Below, one piece after another: positions 7,047 to 10,003 of a DNA stretch of 10,003 nt. The DNA lies in NCBI GenBank assembly GCA_016840385.1, contig JAEOSL010000125.1:1-10003 (forward strand), written 5' to 3'. The first letter of the stretch is position 1, and each line of letters begins with the position of its first letter. A model generated the notes under the pieces. It was not told the DNA's origin. It did not search any database and worked only from the letters and a program-made list of their open reading frames with translations. The translations under genes and the position numbers were made by a program. The stretch is from Candidatus Thorarchaeota archaeon (GTDB lineage: Archaea; Asgardarchaeota; Thorarchaeia; Thorarchaeales; Thorarchaeaceae).

Positions 7047-7987
7047 ATTTTGGGTCTTTGAGAAAGACCAGCCCGATTAACGAGTTCAGGAATATTCTCC
7101 TTCTTTCCGATTCCCATCAAGTGTAGACCGCTGATTCCTTTGATTTTACGAATCGACTTGATGATTTCCGAAGCTATGACAAGTCCTTCTTCTCGCAAGG
7201 CGTCTCGCTCCGCATCATCCTTAAGACCTTTGCCAGCGGCTTCAAGGCGTTTGATATATTCCTCAGGGATTTTAATTCCAGGAATATTCTTGTTCATGAA
7301 ACGAGCATTCTTTGGTCCCCTGAGCGGAATAATACCTGCTAGGATCTTCAACTTCAAACCACTTGCCAAGTCCATGAAAGTTTCTAACCTTTCTATGTCA
7401 AAGATAGCCTGTGTCTGAAAGAATTGTGCCCCTGCATCTTTCTTCTTTTCTGTTCTGAGAACTTCTGTTTCAATTGATTCAGCATAAGGATTGAAAGTTG
7501 AACCCATAAAGAATTGGGGAGTTCCTTCAATTTCTTCTCCATCAAAATGAGTTCCTCGCATTAGATGACTTGAAAGTTCAAGTGCTTGAATTGAATCAAT
7601 ATCAAAAACCATTTTTGCATCAGGATGTGGACCCATAATAGTTCGATCACCTGTGATAAATAGAACATTCCGAATTCCTAATGCAAATGCACCATAGAGT
7701 TCACTCTCTATTGAAATTCTATTTCTGTCCCGGGTGGCTAACTGCATAATTGGTTCACCACCAGCATCTAGGACTAAACGTGCACATGCGGTACTACTCA
7801 TAGTGGGAATACCACGAACATTGTCAGTGATATTGATAGCATCACAATAATCTGCAATCAACATGGTATGTTCAATGACTATATTGGTATCTGCACCTCT
7901 TGGGGGACCAATCTCACCAGTAATTGCGAATTTACCAGCGTCCAATGCTTGTTTTAATCGAGTATCGAACAGATTGCAAAACTCCAA
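7040..7987 (-). CDS. metF: MetF-type methylene-tetrahydropterin/methylenetetrahydrofolate reductase
   Basis: MetF-type flavoprotein reductases convert methylene-pterin to methyl-pterin. The 315-residue protein has the family's TIM-barrel signatures. GEIGPPRGAD (24-33) contains the putative catalytic glutamate E25. Other blocks are NITDN (52-56), QLATRDRNR (82-90), VLFITGD with D114, FNPYA (165-169), and the KKDAGAQFFQTQAIFD block (182-197) typical of this group. Archaea with tetrahydromethanopterin usually use the unrelated F420-dependent Mer, so MetF here is notable, and the bound pterin could be folate- or methanopterin-type. No MetV zinc partner gene is adjacent. The start is TTG at 7987, because no ATG or GTG occurs in frame before the catalytic block and the protein begins only about 20 residues ahead of it. 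A GGAG lies 28 bases upstream, too far to be ideal, so the start is less certain. It begins the tightly packed methyl-transfer gene set. Confidence 0.87.
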   Translation of the reverse strand: MEFCNLFDTRLKQALDAGKFAITGEIGPPRGADTNIVIEHTMLIADYCDAINITDNVRGIPTMSSTACARLVLDAGGEPIMQLATRDRNRISIESELYGAFALGIRNVLFITGDRTIMGPHPDAKMVFDIDSIQALELSSHLMRGTHFDGEEIEGTPQFFMGSTFNPYAESIETEVLRTEKKKDAGAQFFQTQAIFDIERLETFMDLASGLKLKILAGIIPLRGPKNARFMNKNIPGIKIPEEYIKRLEAAGKGLKDDAERDALREEGLVIASEIIKSIRKIKGISGLHLMGIGKKENIPELVNRAGLSQRPKME

Positions 7988-8057
7988 GTTCGTGTATGCA
8001 TCGGAAAAGGAACCACTCCTTAATTTGCTTTTGCTGGAATAGAAGAGATAGATTGAT
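7988..8057 (-). promoter_or_regulatory. metF leader with sequestered GGAG and short overlapping ORF
   Basis: The 70-base gap between hflX and metF contains the inverted repeat AAGGA (8007-8011) / TCCTT (8017-8021), which on the transcript could pair and hide the GGAG at 8016-8019. An ATG at 8001 opens a 15-codon frame ending at 7954, out of frame with and overlapping the metF TTG start at 7987. No convincing TATA box was seen. A regulatory role is speculative. Confidence 0.3.
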
Positions 8058-9347
8058 TCACTCAGGAGGTACCTTGACGATACGTCCAGGATTCAATTCA
8101 CGTTCGAGGGTCTGAAACACCTCATAATTAAGTCGGGCAGTTATGATGATACTATCCTCACTGTAGGTTTCAGATTCAATGATAGCATCTTCGTGTAGTC
8201 TTGAAAGAATAGACATGCCATCGTCGCCATATGGTAGGGTAATCGAATATAGAATTAGTTGAGGAAGTATCTGCTCTAATGCCTCTATAAGCCCATCAAG
8301 ATTCTCATGTGTTTGTGCAGAGATGGGAACAATCTTAGCTGATATTTCTCTAAGAAACTCTATTCGTTCTTGTATTGCGGTTTCATCGACAAGATCGATT
8401 TTGTTGAGTGCAGAAATTATCGGAATTCCATTAGCACCAATTTCATTGAAGGTGTCGAGACAGGTATCGACTTTTCGATTCATCTCGTCAACTGTGTCAG
8501 ATGCATCAACAACAAGAATGATCACATCAGCATCGGCTACTTCCATCAGGGTCGTGTTGAAAGCTTGCAACAATGCCTTGGGGAGGCTACTGATGAAACC
8601 TACAGAGTCAGAAATAACAATCTGACGGCCAGGCAAATCAAGCTCAGCTGCCTTTGTAGCGAGTGTGGTAAAGAGTTTGTCTGCAATCTCCACACCAGAA
8701 TCTGTTAGTGCATGATGGAGGGTACTCTTCCCAGCATTTGTATAACCAGCTAGCGCTATCTCGATGAATCCCTCTTTTACACGTTTCTTCTTTTTGAGTG
8801 CTTGTGATTCAGAGATCTTCTCAATCTTTTGAGCTATTGCGGCTAACCTTCTACGTTGCTCCTTTATCTTCATATTTAGCAGGTCTTCTCCAGCTCCGAC
8901 CTGTTCTGCTACTGGTCGGTCTCCAGTATGCTCTTTCGCTAGCCTCATCCGAATCTGATGTCTTTCAAAAGGTAATTCGTATTTGAGTCGGGCTTGTTCA
9001 ATCTGTAGTTTTGCTTGCTGCGTGTGAGCATGCTTGGCGAATATTTCTAGAATGACCTGAGATCTGTCCCGAACCTCTGTTTCCCATAGCTCCATGAGCC
9101 GAAAAATTTGGCTCGATTTTAACCCAGGAGAGAACAATACAAAATCAGGTTTGTTGACCTCAATCCAAGTCTTAATCTCCTCAGCCTTGCCACTGCGAAT
9201 ACCAAATTTGGAAGACGGCGGACTAACTATATCAAACGTACCGATGATTTCGTAGTCAGCAGTAGTAGCAAGTGCAGCAAACTCTTCCAGTAAATCAGGG
9301 TCTCTGTATTTTCTTCGCTGGACAAGTAATGCAGTAGATTCAACCAT
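8058..9347 (-). CDS. hflX: GTPase HflX
   Basis: HflX is a ribosome-binding GTPase involved in rescue or splitting of stalled ribosomes in bacteria and conserved in many archaea. The 429-residue protein has the HflX N-terminal domain (FGIRSGKAEEI, 48-58; DRSQVILEIFAKHAHTQQAKLQIEQARLKYELP, 95-127, abbreviated here as a landmark), a GAGED loop (151-155) followed by a charged coiled-coil linker, then the G domain. Its motifs are G1 GYTNAGKST (201-209), G3 DSVGF (247-251, usually DTVGF), G4 NKID (315-318) and G5 SAQ (343-345). The C-terminal domain follows with LPYGDDG (371-377). ATG at 9347 has no ribosome-binding site and a TTTAAG box about 30 bases upstream, fitting a leaderless or short-leader transcript. 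Only 70 bases separate it from metF, so it may lead the whole train, though its function is unrelated to methyl transfer. Confidence 0.92.
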   Translation of the reverse strand: MVESTALLVQRRKYRDPDLLEEFAALATTADYEIIGTFDIVSPPSSKFGIRSGKAEEIKTWIEVNKPDFVLFSPGLKSSQIFRLMELWETEVRDRSQVILEIFAKHAHTQQAKLQIEQARLKYELPFERHQIRMRLAKEHTGDRPVAEQVGAGEDLLNMKIKEQRRRLAAIAQKIEKISESQALKKKKRVKEGFIEIALAGYTNAGKSTLHHALTDSGVEIADKLFTTLATKAAELDLPGRQIVISDSVGFISSLPKALLQAFNTTLMEVADADVIILVVDASDTVDEMNRKVDTCLDTFNEIGANGIPIISALNKIDLVDETAIQERIEFLREISAKIVPISAQTHENLDGLIEALEQILPQLILYSITLPYGDDGMSILSRLHEDAIIESETYSEDSIIITARLNYEVFQTLERELNPGRIVKVPPE

Positions 9348-9350
9348 GAT

Positions 9351-9385
9351 TACTGTTGAGCACTATACTTGTGTCTTAAACAGTA
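9351..9385. repeat. Inverted repeat TACTGTT / AACAGTA bracketing the hflX core promoter
   Basis: A perfect 7-base inverted repeat has arms at 9351-9357 and 9379-9385, 28 bases apart. One arm touches the TATA-like box and the other ends a few bases before the ATG. The geometry suits a dimeric repressor site, but repeats this short are expected by chance in a stretch of this size. Confidence 0.3.
9375..9381 (-). promoter_or_regulatory. Candidate TATA box of hflX
   Basis: On the minus strand GTTTAAG lies about 30 bases before the hflX ATG. That spacing would place the transcript start within about ten bases of the start codon, in line with the absence of a ribosome-binding site there. Confidence 0.45.
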
Positions 9386-9566
9386 CTATTGTATCAAAGA
9401 CATAGAGAAAGATTTGAATCACACAGAATCCTAAATAACTACTGACGCAAAATGTAAGAAAATATGCAAGATTTACTATTAAGAATATGATCTATCCCTT
9501 TCACCGAGGGTTCATCATCAAGTGTTGAACTTTGGCGGATTTGCAAGAGAAGAATGAATCTTGGAC

Positions 9567-9576
9567 AAAAATTTAA
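9567..9576 (+). promoter_or_regulatory. Candidate archaeal TATA box for the right-edge membrane protein gene
   Basis: AAAAATTTAA has the A-rich upstream element and TTTAA core typical of archaeal promoters. It would give a leader of about 65 bases. A second candidate, CTATATCC near 9622-9628, would give a leader of about 15 bases carrying the G-rich site before the ATG. I cannot choose between them. Confidence 0.33.
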
Positions 9577-9665
9577 GGAAGTTTCTTCTAATATTATTGA
9601 ATTCAGTTCTACTTGCCTATCCTATATCCGGGTTGTGATTCTCAGATAGTCTGGGGGATTTTGTA

Positions 9666-10003
9666 ATGCAGAATGCAGGTATAACAGTATATACACCGGA
9701 TCCATTTCAGGTGACAATCTTCGGGGGTATCATCATCCTCATAGTTGTATGCATAGTTGCTATCGGTGTGTGGGTGTACAAGATTGGTTTCCCAGAAATA
9801 GAGAAGGGGCAAACCAGAAAACCTCAGCTTGGAGTTATCATATTAGTAATCTTAGCTATCTTGAGTCCAGAAGCTATCAGTATCTTGACTGACGCAGTGG
9901 GGACACAATTCCTCTATGTTATAGCCATGTGGTTGAACACAATAGGCATCACACTTGCGGGTTACTCATTCAATACATCCTTCCTCTTTATCGCTATCCC
10001 CCT
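9666..10003 (+). CDS. Multi-pass membrane protein of unknown function, N-terminal part, truncated at right edge
   Basis: An open frame from ATG at 9666 runs without a stop to the window end (112 codons plus two bases). It starts MQNAGITVYTPDPFQVTIF. Three hydrophobic segments are visible: about residues 17-40 (rich in Ile and Val), 56-75 (ending LSPEAISIL) and 86-106. A fourth appears to begin at the edge. A short charged loop (EIEKGQTRKPQ) separates the first two. No family is recognised. A G-rich stretch (GGGGGA, 9653-9658) seven bases before the ATG could serve as a weak ribosome-binding site. The gene is divergent from hflX across a shared intergenic region. The alternation of hydrophobic helices and polar loops and the codon pattern support a real gene; its length and role cannot be judged. 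Confidence 0.72.
   Translation, partial: MQNAGITVYTPDPFQVTIFGGIIILIVVCIVAIGVWVYKIGFPEIEKGQTRKPQLGVIILVILAILSPEAISILTDAVGTQFLYVIAMWLNTIGITLAGYSFNTSFLFIAIP

Larger units (their letters stand above)
729..7987 (-). other. Putative methyl-branch operon: metF, mtrH-like, mtrA, mtrH, marker 14, cofE-like, larC
   Basis: Seven co-directional genes. Gaps in transcription order are 6 bases (metF to mtrH-like), 12 (to mtrA), 6 (to mtrH), a one-base overlap (to marker 14), 45 (to cofE-like) and about 100 (to larC, depending on its start). The first five are almost certainly one transcript. The cofE-like gene and larC may be co-transcribed or have internal starts. Gene functions converge on C1-pterin and corrinoid chemistry and its cofactors. 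No mcr, mtrB-G, CODH/ACS or mer gene is present within the window. Confidence 0.75.
9348..9665. other. Intergenic region with divergent promoters, no gene seen
   Basis: This AT-rich region of 318 bases separates hflX from the divergent membrane protein gene. It contains the promoter candidates and inverted repeat listed separately. I see no tRNA, no long repeat and no credible protein gene; the longest frame is a 31-codon ORF at 9554-9649 without a ribosome-binding site. Confidence 0.6.

Noticed and set aside
3078..7987. Evidence that the organism is a methanogen
   Set aside because: MtrA, MtrH and marker 14 are typical of methanogens, but mcr and the other Mtr subunits are not in the window and MtrA lacks its anchor. 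The genes alone do not show methanogenesis.
8007..8021. AAGGA/TCCTT hairpin as an hflX terminator
   Set aside because: The stem is only five pairs, is not GC-rich and lacks a following T-run on the transcript.
8370..8708. Cysteine-containing plus-strand open frame within hflX
   Set aside because: It lies opposite the conserved G domain of HflX and is best explained as chance.
9554..9649. 31-codon ORF in the intergenic region
   Set aside because: No ribosome-binding site, it contains the promoter candidates of the next gene, and it has no recognisable sequence features.
9391..9660. tRNA or other RNA gene in the right intergenic region
   Set aside because: The sequence GGGTTCATCATC vaguely resembles a T-arm, but no acceptor, D-arm or anticodon stem could be paired around it.

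Overview
The window is archaeal DNA of moderate, fairly even base composition. The archaeal markers are the corrinoid methyltransferase subunits MtrA and MtrH, a methanogenesis-marker-14 ATPase-like protein, a coenzyme F420 ligase (CofE) family member, a family B DNA polymerase of archaeal type, ribosome-binding sites of the GGAGGTGA class and TTTAAG-like TATA boxes. A bacterial-type MetF beside MtrA/MtrH, with no mcr and no membrane Mtr subunits in view, suggests a non-methanogen with a tetrahydromethanopterin Wood-Ljungdahl-type methyl branch. Asgard archaea (Thorarchaeia- or Lokiarchaeia-like) or Bathyarchaeia are plausible hosts, but the lineage cannot be fixed from this sequence.

Layout. 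The left edge (2-739, plus strand) is the 3' end of a family B DNA polymerase whose palm motif C is degenerate. It runs tail-to-tail, with an 11-base overlap, into a long minus-strand gene train covering 729-9347. In transcription order this is hflX (ribosome-associated GTPase), metF, a divergent mtrH, mtrA, a canonical-looking mtrH, the marker-14 ASKHA-like gene, a cofE-like gene and larC (nickel-pincer cofactor nickel insertion). From metF to marker 14 the genes are nearly contiguous: ribosome-binding sites overlap the preceding stop codon at three junctions and a TGATG overlap forms the fourth. An intergenic stretch of 318 bases (9348-9665) holds the likely divergent promoters of hflX and of a partial multi-pass membrane protein leaving at the right edge.

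How the genes may work together (inference). MetF would reduce a methylene-pterin to methyl-pterin. One or both MtrH proteins would move the methyl group between the pterin and the corrinoid on MtrA, which here lacks the membrane anchor and so looks cytosolic. The marker-14 protein, translationally coupled to mtrH, could keep the corrinoid active using ATP. The CofE-like ligase and LarC would supply or mature cofactors (F420 or a related glutamylated cofactor; nickel). The set looks like a compact, soluble, non-sodium-pumping methyl-transfer module, and it is the most interesting feature of the window.
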